A DNA stretch of 64,000 nucleotides from Burkholderia sp. WP9 (GCF_900104795.1 NZ_FNTG01000001.1:3782001-3846000); one strand, 5' to 3'; numbered from the stretch's first letter, positions 43,975 to 53,463 are shown. Translations and numbers: made by a program. The notes: generated by a model not told the origin, from the sequence alone.

Positions 43975-45441
43975 ATGAACGGAATCGACACGGCCGTCGC
44001 TTCGCTGCTCGCGAACCGCGTCGACAGCCTGCTCAACATTGCTCCGGGCAGCGCGGCCGCGTCGCAGACCGGCGCGGCGGGCGTCGATACCGCGCCCACC
44101 ACCTCGACGCCTATTGCCACGCCGGCCCCGCAGGCTTCCGCGCAAACTGCGCTGTCCGCCGTCGCGCTGACGCTCAACGCGATCCTGCGCTCGGGCGGCG
44201 AGGCCACGCCCGCCGTGCTCGGGCAAGCGCCGATCTGGCCGGCTGCGCCGGCGCTCGATGTCGAAGTCGGCGCGTTACCGCTGTTCAACTCGCCCGCTGC
44301 GGCAACGGCTTCCGCCGGGACCACCGCCAATCCGAATGGCGCTGCAAGCGCTGCAAACGCGGCCACCGCGAGTGTGGCGGCAACCCAGGTGCCGGTCACG
44401 GCGCTCGCAGCCGCGCTCGAACAGACGGTCGGCGATAGCGGTCTCTTCTACGAAGCTCATCTCGCGCAATGGCTGGCTGGCCAGCGTCCGCCGGCTTCGC
44501 TGGCCGGCGAGGCACAAAACAAGCTGGTGGCCGCCGCCGCGCAATTGCCGCTCGACTGGGCGAACGACGCCGGCGAGGCGTCCGCCGCCAATCCTTCCGC
44601 GCGGCAGGGCATGGGCGCGGCGCCGAATGCCTCACCGAACGGCCCACCGAACGGCGCACCGAACGGCGCACCGGACGCCGGCGCCGCCGGCCGCGCGATG
44701 CCGTCGATCCAGACTGCGCAGGCCGCACGATTCATGGCCGGCGAGGTGCTGGCCAGTTCCCTGGCCGACCTGAACGGCCAGCCCGCGCACGCCGGCCTGC
44801 ATAGCGCGGCGGCGCAACCGGCCGACGGCAGCTCGTCGCAGAATTCGCAGTCGATGGCGGCCGCGGTTCATCCCGCGACCGTGCCGCTGGTGCGTCAGCA
44901 GCTCGATCTGCTCGCGACGGGCCAGTTTCGCTGGACCGGCGAAGCATGGCCGGGCGCGCGGCTCGACTGGACCATCGAACAGGACGGCGACGAATGGGAT
45001 CGTAGCGGCGGTGGCGCGGCGAGCGAGGACGACCAGCCGTGGCGCACGCGCCTCACGCTGTCGCTGCCGACACTCGGCACCGTCGATGCGGAACTGACGC
45101 TGACCGGCACGCGGCTCATCGCGCGGGTGCAGGCCAGCCCCGGCGGGGCGGCGCGTCTCGCCACGCAGGGCGAGAGCTTCCGCCAGCGGCTCGCGGCGGC
45201 GGGCATCGAATTGAATGGCTTGACGATTCGCGAGATCGGCGGCGGTGCGCCGGTCACCGGCGCCAACGCGGCCGGTGCGGCAGCGGCCGCTCAGGCGGCG
45301 GCGTCGGCCTACGTGAAGTCGGCTTCGGCGGCGAGTCCGGCTGCGGCGAGCGCCGACCGGGCCACGACTGTACGCCGCGCGGCACGCTCCGCCCGTACCG
45401 AAGCCGCGTCGCCCGACGATTTCGATTGGGACATGTCATGA
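43975..45441 (+). CDS. Second FliK-type protein (Flg_hook domain)
   Basis: 488 residues. The first ~300 are Ala/Pro/Asn-rich; the C-terminal part (TRLTLSLPTLGTVDAELTLT, GTRLIARVQASPGGAARLAT, GESFRQRLAAAGIELNGLTI) resembles the FliK switch domain. It differs from the fliK product at 35210, so the genome has two. The next gene encodes an FlhB C-terminal-domain homologue overlapping by 4 bases, which suggests that the pair acts together, as FliK does with FlhB. A 12-bp tandem repeat at 44635-44676 encodes NGxP units in the linker. Confidence 0.82.
   Translation: MNGIDTAVASLLANRVDSLLNIAPGSAAASQTGAAGVDTAPTTSTPIATPAPQASAQTALSAVALTLNAILRSGGEATPAVLGQAPIWPAAPALDVEVGALPLFNSPAAATASAGTTANPNGAASAANAATASVAATQVPVTALAAALEQTVGDSGLFYEAHLAQWLAGQRPPASLAGEAQNKLVAAAAQLPLDWANDAGEASAANPSARQGMGAAPNASPNGPPNGAPNGAPDAGAAGRAMPSIQTAQAARFMAGEVLASSLADLNGQPAHAGLHSAAAQPADGSSSQNSQSMAAAVHPATVPLVRQQLDLLATGQFRWTGEAWPGARLDWTIEQDGDEWDRSGGGAASEDDQPWRTRLTLSLPTLGTVDAELTLTGTRLIARVQASPGGAARLATQGESFRQRLAAAGIELNGLTIREIGGGAPVTGANAAGAAAAAQAAASAYVKSASAASPAAASADRATTVRRAARSARTEAASPDDFDWDMS
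44635..44676 (+). repeat. In-frame 12-bp tandem repeat in the second fliK-like gene
   Basis: CCGAACGGCCCA, then CCGAACGGCGCA twice, then CCGGACGCC: three and a half units coding N-G-P/A-P. In frame, so copy changes would only alter linker length. Confidence 0.85.
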
Positions 45442-45797
45442 GCCGCAAGCACCGCCGCAGTGCGGCCGCACTCGTCTACGACTCGCAAGGGGGCGATCCC
45501 GCGCCGCGGGTGATCGCCAAAGGCTACGGGATGCTGGCCGAGATGATCGTGCAGCGGGCCAAGGAAGCCGGCCTGTATGTGCACGAGGCGCCTGAAATGG
45601 TGTCCCTCCTGATGCAGGTGGACCTCGACGCGCGGATTCCGCCGCAGCTCTATCAGGCCGTGGCGGAGTTGCTCGCGTGGCTGCATCGGCTGGAAAGCGG
45701 TGCGGAGAACGAACCGGCGCACGCCGCGAATGCCGATGCACGCGATGTCATCGACGTGGTGGCCACCGAAGTGGACGGCGGCACCGCGGCGCGTTGA
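45438..45797 (+). CDS. FlhB C-terminal-domain homologue (FlhX-like)
   Basis: 119 residues without membrane segments. RVIAKGYGMLAEMIVQRAKE, LYVHEAPEMVSLLMQVDLDA and IPPQLYQAVAELLAWLHRLE align with the part of FlhB after its cleavage site. The autocleavage motif NPTH is absent; the frame instead begins AAALVYDSQGGDPAP. Such proteins are known as FlhX in some bacteria, where they can partly replace the FlhB C-terminal fragment. Its start overlaps the FliK-like gene by 4 bases. It ends 11 bases from the convergent aldehyde dehydrogenase gene. Confidence 0.88.
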   Translation: MSRKHRRSAAALVYDSQGGDPAPRVIAKGYGMLAEMIVQRAKEAGLYVHEAPEMVSLLMQVDLDARIPPQLYQAVAELLAWLHRLESGAENEPAHAANADARDVIDVVATEVDGGTAAR

Positions 45798-45808
45798 GCC
45801 GTCGAGCG

Positions 45809-47227
45809 TCAGAAGCGCATCATCAGTTTCAGCAGCGCGTTCACCCGTTTGCCGTACGGCGGCGAAATCCACCCGCGCGCGTTCAGGCGCGCCTGCGTCA
45901 GCACCGGCTTCATCTTCGAGAACGTCACGAAGCCCTCGTAGCCGTGATACGCACCCATCCCGCTCGCTCCGACGCCGCCGAACGGCAGGCTTTCGCACGC
46001 CAGATGCATCAGCGTCTCGTTGATCGCCATGCCCCCGGCGATCGTTTCGTGCGTCACGCGGTCGATGGTGGCGGCGTCGTCGGCGTAGAGATACAGCGCG
46101 AGCGGACGGGGACGCGCGTTGATCCATGCGATCGCGTCGTCGAGCGTGTCATAAGGGACGATCGGCAACAGCGGCCCGAAGATTTCCTCCTGCATCAGCG
46201 CGCACGCGTCCGGCGCATTCGTGACGGCGATCAGCGGATAGCGGCGGCTCGCCGCATCGGGCGAGCTGTCGGTGAGCGCATGCAGTTGCGCGCCGGCAGC
46301 TTGGGCTTCGTCGGCGAGACGCTCGAGGCGCGCGAAGTGACGCGCCGAAATGATCGTCGTGTAATCCGGGTTGTTGGCGAAGTTCGGGTACATGCGAGCC
46401 ATCCGCGCGCGCGCCCGTTCGACGAAGGCCTGCTCCTTGCCGCGCGGCACCAGCACGTAGTCCGGCGCGACGCAGGTTTGCCCCGCGTTGAGCGTCTTGC
46501 CGGCGATCAGGTTGTCCACCGCGTTGTCGAAGCGCGCATGCGCACCGATGATGGCCGGCGACTTGCCGCCCAGTTCGAGCGTGACCGGCGTCAGATGCTC
46601 GGCGGCGGCGCGCATCACCTCGTGGCCGACCTTGGTCGAGCCGGTGAACAACAGATGGTCGAAAGGCTGCGCGCTGAACGCGGCGGCGAGCGCGGCGTCG
46701 CCGTTCACAACCGCGACGTGATCGCGCGCGAAGGTCTGGCCGATCAACTGCTCGAACAGCGCCGAGGTGCGCGGCGTCAGTTCGGACATTTTGATGATCG
46801 CGCGATTGCCCGCGGTCAACGCGCTGATCAGCGGCCCGACGGCGAGCAGCACGGGATAATTCCACGGCACGATGATGCCGACCACGCCGAGCGGCTGCGG
46901 CACCACTTTCGCGCGCGCCGGCAGCAGCCATTTGTTGGTGCTGCGGCGCTGCGATTTCATCCAGCGCTTGCCATGCCGAAGGGCGGCGTCGATTTCCTCT
47001 TTGACCAGCAGGAATTCGGCGAGCAGCACTTCCTGCTTCGCGCGATTGCCGAAGTCGAGGTTCATGGCGTCGGCGAGCGCATCGCGATGGTCGAGCATGA
47101 CTTTGCGCAGCGCTTTCAGATGCGCCGCACGGGTTTCCCACGACGGGTACGGCGCGCGCAAATAAGCATGGCGCTGATCGCGAAGCAGCGCTTCGAGCGC
47201 GGCGACTTCCGGCAGATCGTTCTTCAT
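45809..47227 (-). CDS. Coniferyl-aldehyde-type aldehyde dehydrogenase
   Basis: 472-residue NAD(P)-dependent aldehyde dehydrogenase. Asn123 in PWNYP, Glu218 in LELGGKS and catalytic Cys252 in NAGQTCVAPD are all present; FTGSTKVG is the cofactor loop. The overall sequence (VLLAEFLLVKEEIDAALRHG, SLPFGGVGASGMGAYHGYEG) is of the coniferyl aldehyde dehydrogenase (CalB) group, which oxidises aromatic and fatty aldehydes. The true substrate is not shown. ATG 47227 has GGGAG upstream; a longer frame to 47308 has no support. Lies 97 bases after the AidB-like gene on the same strand. Confidence 0.88.
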   Translation of the reverse strand: MKNDLPEVAALEALLRDQRHAYLRAPYPSWETRAAHLKALRKVMLDHRDALADAMNLDFGNRAKQEVLLAEFLLVKEEIDAALRHGKRWMKSQRRSTNKWLLPARAKVVPQPLGVVGIIVPWNYPVLLAVGPLISALTAGNRAIIKMSELTPRTSALFEQLIGQTFARDHVAVVNGDAALAAAFSAQPFDHLLFTGSTKVGHEVMRAAAEHLTPVTLELGGKSPAIIGAHARFDNAVDNLIAGKTLNAGQTCVAPDYVLVPRGKEQAFVERARARMARMYPNFANNPDYTTIISARHFARLERLADEAQAAGAQLHALTDSSPDAASRRYPLIAVTNAPDACALMQEEIFGPLLPIVPYDTLDDAIAWINARPRPLALYLYADDAATIDRVTHETIAGGMAINETLMHLACESLPFGGVGASGMGAYHGYEGFVTFSKMKPVLTQARLNARGWISPPYGKRVNALLKLMMRF

Positions 47228-47324
47228 GTGTGTCCACTCCCTGATGGATTGCGTTGCGCGTGGAATCGCGCTTTTATTGGATGCGTTTGCGCTGCTGCGC
47301 GGTGTCACTCAAGCGTGCTGAATG

Positions 47325-49010
47325 TCAGACAGGAAAAGCGCGTTCGACGATCGCCGCGTGATCGAACGTGGCCGGCAGCGTGCCGTACACGCGGCCGCTC
47401 TCGCCGCAGCCGTCGGCAAGACGTGTGGCAATGAACGCCTCGGCGACTTCGCCGGGCGCATGCTCGAGCAGCAACGTAGCCTGCGCGATCAGCACGACCT
47501 GTTGTGCGATCCGCCGCGCCGACGCCTCGCGATGTTCGGCCGGTCCGTTGAGCGCGGCGGCGAGCTTGCCGAGCGCGGCGCTCAAGGCCGGGTGCGCCTG
47601 AGCTTGTGCCTGCCAGGCGGCGAACAAGGCCTGCGCCGCTTCCGGTTCGCGCTCCATGGCGCGCAGCACGTCGAGGCACATCACGTTGCCGGAGCCTTCC
47701 CAGATCGAGTTCACCGGCGCTTCACGATAGAAACGCGCCATCGGACCGGTTTCGACGTAGCCGTTGCCGCCCCAGACTTCCATCGCTTCGCCGGTGAATT
47801 CCAGCGCGCGCTTGCAGACCCAGTACTTCGCGGCGGGCGTGACGATGCGCCGCCACGCGCGCTCGGCGAGCGAGGTGGAGGCGGCGTCGGTGGAGTCTTC
47901 GAAAGCGCGCGCGAGACGCATGAACAACACCGTCGCCGCTTCCGATTCCAAGGCCAGATCGGCCAGCACGTTGCGCATCAACGGCTGGTCCGCGAGATGC
48001 CGGCCGAACGCGCTGCGATGACGCGCATGGTGGATGGCCTGCACGAGCGCCGCGCGCATCAGGGCCGCGCTGCCGATCACGCAGTCGAGCCGCGTGTAAT
48101 TTGCCATTTCGATGATGGTCGGCACGCCGCGCCCTTCGTCGCCGATCATGACGCCGAACGCGTCGAGAAATTCGACTTCGCTGCTCGCGTTCGAGCGATT
48201 GCCGAGCTTGTCTTTCAGACGCTGGATCTGCACGCCGTTTTTTCTGCCGTCCGGCGCGAAGCGCGGCACGAAGAAGCACGAGATGCCTTCGTGATCGTCG
48301 GTGCGGGCGAGCACGAGATGAGCGTCGCACTGCGGCGCGGAAAAAAACCACTTGTGGCCGACCAGCCGGTAGGCGGCGCCGCGGCCGCTGCCGGCCGTGG
48401 CATAGGCGCGCGTCTGATTGCTGCGCACGTCCGAGCCGCCTTGCTTCTCGGTCATGCCCATGCCGATCATCGCGGAACTCTTGTGTTTGAGCGGCACGTC
48501 GCGCGGATCGTGCTCGCGCGCATAGAGCTTGTCGCGCAGCGTGGCGAATAGCGCGGGTTCGCGTTGCAACACGGGGATGCTCGCGAAGGTCATGGTCAGC
48601 GGGCAGAGCGAGCCGGATTCGATTTGCGCGTGCAGGAAGTAGCCGGCGCAGCGCGCCACCATCGCGCCGCGTTGCGGATCGGAAAAGGGCAGGGCATGCA
48701 AACCCTCGCGGCGCAGAAGCCCAAGAAGCGCATGCCACGACGGATGAAACTCCAGCGCGTCGATGCGCTCGCCGCGCGGGCTATGCGTGAGCAATTCGGG
48801 CGTATGGCGGTTGGCGAGGTCGGCGAGCGCCAGCGTCTCGGGCGTGGTGAGCGCCGCGCCGTGCCGCAGCAACGCGCCGCGATGCCACGCGGCGCCGTCG
48901 CGTTCGAGGGCGGCGGATAACGCGGCGTCGCTGGAAAAGAGGTTGTAGTCCGCCAGCGGCGGAGCCTGATTGGTCACCTCGTGGGTCTGGCCGAAGCTGT
49001 GCGGTTGCAT
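47325..49010 (-). CDS. AidB-like acyl-CoA dehydrogenase
   Basis: 561-residue flavoprotein of the AidB branch. The N-terminus QTHEVTNQAPPLADYNLFSS, ESGSLCPLTMTFASIPVL, GMTEKQGGSDVRSNQTRA, LVGHKWFFSAPQCDAHLVLA and EVWGGNGYVETGPMARFYRE match the AidB family. E. coli AidB is a DNA-damage-induced FAD protein with weak isovaleryl-CoA dehydrogenase activity. No adaptive-response regulator gene is nearby, so a metabolic role with the neighbouring aldehyde dehydrogenase is equally possible. Confidence 0.9.
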   Translation of the reverse strand: MQPHSFGQTHEVTNQAPPLADYNLFSSDAALSAALERDGAAWHRGALLRHGAALTTPETLALADLANRHTPELLTHSPRGERIDALEFHPSWHALLGLLRREGLHALPFSDPQRGAMVARCAGYFLHAQIESGSLCPLTMTFASIPVLQREPALFATLRDKLYAREHDPRDVPLKHKSSAMIGMGMTEKQGGSDVRSNQTRAYATAGSGRGAAYRLVGHKWFFSAPQCDAHLVLARTDDHEGISCFFVPRFAPDGRKNGVQIQRLKDKLGNRSNASSEVEFLDAFGVMIGDEGRGVPTIIEMANYTRLDCVIGSAALMRAALVQAIHHARHRSAFGRHLADQPLMRNVLADLALESEAATVLFMRLARAFEDSTDAASTSLAERAWRRIVTPAAKYWVCKRALEFTGEAMEVWGGNGYVETGPMARFYREAPVNSIWEGSGNVMCLDVLRAMEREPEAAQALFAAWQAQAQAHPALSAALGKLAAALNGPAEHREASARRIAQQVVLIAQATLLLEHAPGEVAEAFIATRLADGCGESGRVYGTLPATFDHAAIVERAFPV

Positions 49011-49252
49011 CTGCTGTCTCCGTTCAACGCATGCTCGCCGGCGTCGATCGACGGTGCGCTGTTTAATCGTTGCGTGTCGTGCCGCGCACTGCGAGGACGG
49101 CGCGTGCAGCGCCGTGTTTGAATGCCCTGCGCGGCCGCCTGGCGGGCGCCTACGCGTCTTTCATCATAGGGTCGCGGCGGCCCTTCCGTTTAGAGGAATC
49201 GCTCTGGCGTGAACCCGCCGCGGCATCCTAACGCTCCCTACAATGCCGGTAA

Positions 49253-49288
49253 AACACAGGTAGACAAGTGTTCTGCAGTTGCCTGCAG
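49253..49288. promoter_or_regulatory. Two adjacent inverted repeats between the AidB-like and GMC genes
   Basis: AACAC-N10-GTGTT (49253-49272) directly followed by CTGCAG-TTGC-CTGCAG (49273-49288). They lie in the 410-base divergent spacer 49011-49420, which otherwise shows no gene. Possible operators; no regulator can be named. Confidence 0.3.
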
Positions 49289-49420
49289 GGGATCGGAGAA
49301 AGCGCTTTGATTGGGACCAGTGTAGCGCGCTAAAAGCGTGAAATCGGGTCGACAGTTCAGCGCTCACTCCGATCGACGGAGACAGGGTTCGCGAGCAACG
49401 CGGCCCACATGGAGGAGCGG

Positions 49421-51079
49421 ATGCAATACGACTACATCATCGTCGGTGCAGGCTCGGGCGGTTGCTCGCTGGCGAGCCGTCTCGCGGATAGCTGCCCGGA
49501 CGCGACGATCGCCCTGATCGAAGCCGGCCCGCACACGGACCGCAATCTGTTCGTCAATATGCCGGTCGGCGTTGCGGCCGTGGTGCCGCACAAGCTCAAA
49601 ACCAACTACGGCTATCTGACCACGCCGCAGCCGGGGCTCGGCGGACGGCAAGGGTATCAGCCGCGTGGGCGCGGCTTCGGCGGATCGAGTGCGATCAACG
49701 CGATGATCTACACGCGCGGCCATCCGCTCGATTACGACGAATGGGCGAAGCTGGGTTGCGAGGGCTGGTCGTGGGCAGAGGTGCTGCCGTATTTCCGCCG
49801 CGCCGAAGGCAATGAGCGCGGCGCCGATGCGTGGCACGGCGATGGCGGCCCGCTCACCGTCTCCGATCTGCGCTACCAGAATCCGTTTTCGCGGCGCTTC
49901 GTGCAGGCGGCGATGGAAGCCGGTTACAAGCCGAATAGCGACTTCAACGGCGCCGAGCAGGAAGGCATTGGCTTCTACCAGGTGACGCAGCGCGACGGGC
50001 GCCGCTGCAGCGTGGCGCGAGCCTATATCTACGATCGCGCGCGCCCCAATCTGCACACGATCGCCGACGCGACGGTGCTGCGCGTGGTCTTCGACGGCAA
50101 GCGCGCGAGCGGTGTCGAGATCGTGCGCGGTGGCCGCACCGAAACGCTTGCGGCGCGCGCGGAGGTGGTGCTCGCGGCGGGCGCGTTCAATTCGCCGCAA
50201 CTGCTGATGTGCTCGGGCATCGGGCCGGCGGCGCACTTGCAGTCGCTCGGCATTGCCGTGCTGCACGACGCGCCGGAGGTTGGGCAGAACCTGATCGACC
50301 ACGTCGATTTCACGATCAACAAACGGGTTGCGTCGATCGAGCCGACCGGTTTTTCGATTCGCGGCATTGCGCGGATGCTGCCGCAGTTCGTGACCTTCAT
50401 GCGCCACGGGCGCGGCATGCTGTCGAGCAATGTCGCCGAGGCGGGTGGTTTTCTGAAGAGCAGCCCGACGCTCGACCGGCCTGATCTGCAGTTGCATTTC
50501 TGCGCGGCGATTGTCGATGACCACAACCGCCATATGCACTGGGGCCATGGTTATTCGCTGCACGTTTGCGTCTTGCGGCCGCATAGCCGCGGCACCGTGA
50601 CGCTGGCGAGTGCCGATGCGCGCACTGCGCCCGTGATCGATCCGCGCTTTTTCAGCGATTCGCGCGACCTGGACCTGCTGGTGGAAGGCGCGCAGATGGC
50701 GCGGCGCATCCTCGATGCGCCCTCGCTCGCGCTGCACGGCGGCACTGAGTTGTATACGCGTCCTGGCCAGTCGGAAGCGGAATTGCGCCGCGTCATCGCC
50801 GAGCATGCCGACACGATCTATCATCCGGTGGCGACGTGCCGGATGGGCGGCGACGCCCGGTCGGTGGTCGATCCGCAATTGCGGGTGCGGGGCGTGACGG
50901 GGCTGCGGATCGTCGATGCTTCGGTGATGCCGACGCTGATCGGCGGCAACACCAATTCGCCGACGGTGATGATCGGCGAGCGCGCGGCCGAGCTGATCGC
51001 GGCGGCTCGGCGCGAGTTCCAGGCGGAGCTGAAGGTGGCGTCCGCGGACGGAATTCGCATGGCGACGAATGCCGCGTGA
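49421..51079 (+). CDS. GMC-family FAD-dependent oxidoreductase (choline/alcohol dehydrogenase-like)
   Basis: 552 residues. N-terminal dinucleotide fold YDYIIVGAGSGGCSLASRLA, the GMC signature RGFGGSSAINAMIYTRGHPL, AGAFNSPQLLMCSGIGPAAH, and the C-terminal HPVATCRMG with GNTNSPTVMIGERAA. These proteins oxidise alcohols such as choline; the substrate is not shown. ATG 49421 is preferred over ATG 49409 because GGAGGAG between them is a strong ribosome site for the second. Tail-to-tail with the LysR gene, with an OmpA-type remnant between. Confidence 0.92.
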   Translation: MQYDYIIVGAGSGGCSLASRLADSCPDATIALIEAGPHTDRNLFVNMPVGVAAVVPHKLKTNYGYLTTPQPGLGGRQGYQPRGRGFGGSSAINAMIYTRGHPLDYDEWAKLGCEGWSWAEVLPYFRRAEGNERGADAWHGDGGPLTVSDLRYQNPFSRRFVQAAMEAGYKPNSDFNGAEQEGIGFYQVTQRDGRRCSVARAYIYDRARPNLHTIADATVLRVVFDGKRASGVEIVRGGRTETLAARAEVVLAAGAFNSPQLLMCSGIGPAAHLQSLGIAVLHDAPEVGQNLIDHVDFTINKRVASIEPTGFSIRGIARMLPQFVTFMRHGRGMLSSNVAEAGGFLKSSPTLDRPDLQLHFCAAIVDDHNRHMHWGHGYSLHVCVLRPHSRGTVTLASADARTAPVIDPRFFSDSRDLDLLVEGAQMARRILDAPSLALHGGTELYTRPGQSEAELRRVIAEHADTIYHPVATCRMGGDARSVVDPQLRVRGVTGLRIVDASVMPTLIGGNTNSPTVMIGERAAELIAAARREFQAELKVASADGIRMATNAA

Positions 51080-51161
51080 GTTTAGTCGCCCGCGCCGACC
51101 AAAGAGAGCCAGCTCAGCTTCACCGTCGACGCTGGCGGCAAACCAACGGTCATGGCCGGTT

Positions 51162-51269
51162 GATTCGCTGATCGCGCAAGGCTACGGCGAGGCGCATCCG
51201 GTCGCGAGCAACGACACGGCGAGCGGTCGCTTTGCCAACCGCCGCATCGAGTTTGTCGCGCAGCAGTAG
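51162..51269 (+). pseudogene. Remnant of an OmpA-type peptidoglycan-binding protein
   Basis: The frame ending at TAG 51267-51269 reads SLIAQGYGEAHPVASNDTAS followed by GRFANRRIEFVAQQ, the C-terminal end of an OmpA-like domain (G-x-G-x-x-x-P, N-x-T-x-x-GR-x-x-NRRIE). Only about 35 residues remain; no start codon, signal peptide or domain body precedes it. Just upstream, another frame reads QLSFTVDAGGKPTVMAG, which may be another fragment of the same gene. Confidence 0.6.
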
Positions 51270-51329
51270 TCGCGATTGCGGCGAGTGATGCAAGACATGC
51301 CGCCGGCTCCGTGCCGCGGCGGCATGTCC

Positions 51330-52292
51330 TCATTCGGCGGGCGGTACGGGAAACGGTGTCGTGATGCCGGCCACGCCAATGCCCGGTGCCAGCATGAAAT
51401 CGTCGCCTGCCTGGCCAGGCAACGCCTCGCGGGCGACTTCGAGCCATGCGCGCGCGGCATGCGACAGGTAGCCATTGCGTCGCCAGCCGATCGCCATTTC
51501 CCACGGAATCTCCGGCTCGACCACCGGCCGGCAGGTGAACTTCGCAGGGTCGAGCCGCCGGCAATACGGCGCCGGCAACAGGGCGATGCCGACACCGGCC
51601 AGCACGAGCGCCGCCATGAAATCCCAATGTCCGCTGCGCCCGACAATGGTCGGCGCAAAGCCAGCCGAACGGCACGCGTTCAACACCACGTCATTGAGCG
51701 CGAGACTTTCGCCGTAGAACACGAACGGCTCGTCGGCGAGTTGGGCGAGCGGCACCTCGTGCAGGTCGTCCCAGCGTGAACCCGCGCGCGTGACGAGCCA
51801 CAGGAGCTGGCGCGTCACCGGCAGCACGTCGATATTTTCCGGGTCGACGGGTTGCAGCACGCCGCCCAACTCCAGTTCGCCGTTGATCAGCGCCGCTTCG
51901 ATGGCGCGCGAACCTTGCTCGAACAGCTTGAGCTCGATTTTCGGATAACGCTGGCGGAATGCGGCGATGGCCGGCGTGAAGAGGGAGCCGCCCATCGGCG
52001 GAATGCCGATGGTGAGTTGGCCGCGGCCGAGCGTGTCGAGGTCGTTCAGTTCAGCCTGCAACTGCGCGTGCGCCGCCAGCACGTCCTGACCGCGCTGGTA
52101 GACGATCCGGCCGGCATCGGTCAGCACCATCTGCCGCCCGTCGCGCAACAACAGCGGGGAGCCGATTTCGTCCTCCAGCGACTTGACCATTTTGCTGATG
52201 GTCGGCTGCGTGACGAACATCTGCTCGGCGGCGACGGTGAAACTCTGCTGGCGAACCACTTCGACGAAATACCGCAGCGCTCGTAGTTCCAC
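51330..52292 (-). CDS. LysR-family transcriptional regulator
   Basis: 320 residues from GTG 52292, chosen because TGGAG stands upstream and the protein then starts directly at ELRALRYFVEVVRQQSFTVA, the standard LysR helix-turn-helix; the frame is open 24 codons earlier. AAEQMFVTQPTISKMVKSLE is the recognition helix region. The effector domain (GQLTIGIPPMGGSLFTPAIA, LVLAGVGIALLPAPYC) is of the CatR/CynR-like group. It is divergent from the glycosyltransferase and convergent with the GMC gene; its targets cannot be told. Confidence 0.92.
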   Translation of the reverse strand: MELRALRYFVEVVRQQSFTVAAEQMFVTQPTISKMVKSLEDEIGSPLLLRDGRQMVLTDAGRIVYQRGQDVLAAHAQLQAELNDLDTLGRGQLTIGIPPMGGSLFTPAIAAFRQRYPKIELKLFEQGSRAIEAALINGELELGGVLQPVDPENIDVLPVTRQLLWLVTRAGSRWDDLHEVPLAQLADEPFVFYGESLALNDVVLNACRSAGFAPTIVGRSGHWDFMAALVLAGVGIALLPAPYCRRLDPAKFTCRPVVEPEIPWEMAIGWRRNGYLSHAARAWLEVAREALPGQAGDDFMLAPGIGVAGITTPFPVPPAE

Positions 52293-52540
52293 GATCTCAA
52301 ACTCCAGAATTCCAAATTGGAATGATCGGAGTGATTGTAAGTCATCGTATTTATGTCGCGGCAAGCCTTAGCGCAGTCTTCACCGACTTTCCTGGCCGCG
52401 CGCTCATGACATACCCGGTGCTGGAGTTGCGCTTCTGACTGGGCGAAAGGCCCCTCAGCCATTTCAAGATGCGCTCGGCGGCAAGCGGAATAACATCGAC
52501 GGTTCTTCACCGTAGACACGCTCATCGCGCCCGTTCATTC

Positions 52541-53347
52541 ATGACTCCCGTTTCGATCATCATTCCCTGCTACAACGGCGCGGCGACGCTCGTTCGCGCT
52601 TTGCACAGTTGCCGGATTCAGCCCGAGGCCGCACAGATCATCGTGGTGGACGACGGCTCGACCGATGCCTCCGCCGACCTCGTCGCCCAATGCGGCAGCC
52701 TCGACGCGCGGGTGTGCCTGCTGCAGATGCCCTACAACGGCGGCGCGGCGCGAGCGCGCAACTGGGGCGCGATGCATGCGTCGCACGATCTGCTCGCTTT
52801 CCTCGACGCCGACGACGAATACCTGCCCGGCGCTGTCGGCGCCGCGAGCACGTTCCTCGCGCAACACCCCAACGAAATGTCCGTGCGTCTTGACGTGGAG
52901 TACACGGATTTTCCGCGTGTGCTTACCGCTCATCCCGACTTCGCCGCTCATGCGGCGACGCTCAGCAATACGGTGCCGAGTAGCCTGTTCATTCGCCGCT
53001 CGGCGTACCTCGCGCTCGGCGGCTTTCCAATGGACGAAGGGTTTCGCCGCATTGGTGGCGAAGATGGCGCGTTTTCCTGGGCGCTGCGCGATATTTTCGG
53101 CAACCCCCGTCTGGATGATGCCAAGCGCGTGCGCATGCATTACCACGCCGGCATTCACGCGGAGCGCTACTTTAGCATTGCGCTGGGTCTGCAAACCGCC
53201 AATCCCGACGATACCGCCGATGCCTTTCATCTCTCCCGGCAGTTTCTCGAGACGGCGCGTGCCGGCATCGCGCAATTGCGCGCAGCAAAAGTGATGCTTC
53301 ACGCTCCCGCACAGGCGGAACCGATCGCGCCGGGGAGCGCTTCATAA
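52541..53347 (+). CDS. Family 2 glycosyltransferase
   Basis: 268 residues. GT-A fold start [35 protein letters not shown] and the DxD-type metal motif FLDADDEY (D89-D91). [20 protein letters not shown] and [16 protein letters not shown] match the acceptor/base region of GT2 enzymes. The sugar and acceptor are unknown. No membrane span. ATG 52541 is selected as the residue just before the fold; an upstream in-frame ATG at 52469 adds unconserved sequence. It stands alone ahead of the riboswitch-ahcY unit. Confidence 0.9.
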   Translation: MTPVSIIIPCYNGAATLVRALHSCRIQPEAAQIIVVDDGSTDASADLVAQCGSLDARVCLLQMPYNGGAARARNWGAMHASHDLLAFLDADDEYLPGAVGAASTFLAQHPNEMSVRLDVEYTDFPRVLTAHPDFAAHAATLSNTVPSSLFIRRSAYLALGGFPMDEGFRRIGGEDGAFSWALRDIFGNPRLDDAKRVRMHYHAGIHAERYFSIALGLQTANPDDTADAFHLSRQFLETARAGIAQLRAAKVMLHAPAQAEPIAPGSAS

Positions 53348-53449
53348 GCCGTGGTGGCGGCCGGACCCGAGCGCGCCGCGCCCGTTCTCCCCGCGCGCGC
53401 AGCGGCAAAGTCGAAACCCGATCCGCGCCCCGAAGCCATCTCGATTTGC

Positions 53450-53455
53450 TACAAT
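53450..53455 (+). promoter_or_regulatory. Likely -10 element of the ahcY transcript
   Basis: TACAAT, placed so that transcription would begin near 53462, just before the riboswitch P1 stem. No good -35 is visible. Confidence 0.45.
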
Positions 53456-53463
53456 CGCCAAGC

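Noticed and set aside
45677..47434. Plus-strand frame opposite the aldehyde dehydrogenase
   Set aside because: The dehydrogenase on the other strand has intact catalytic motifs; this frame has none.
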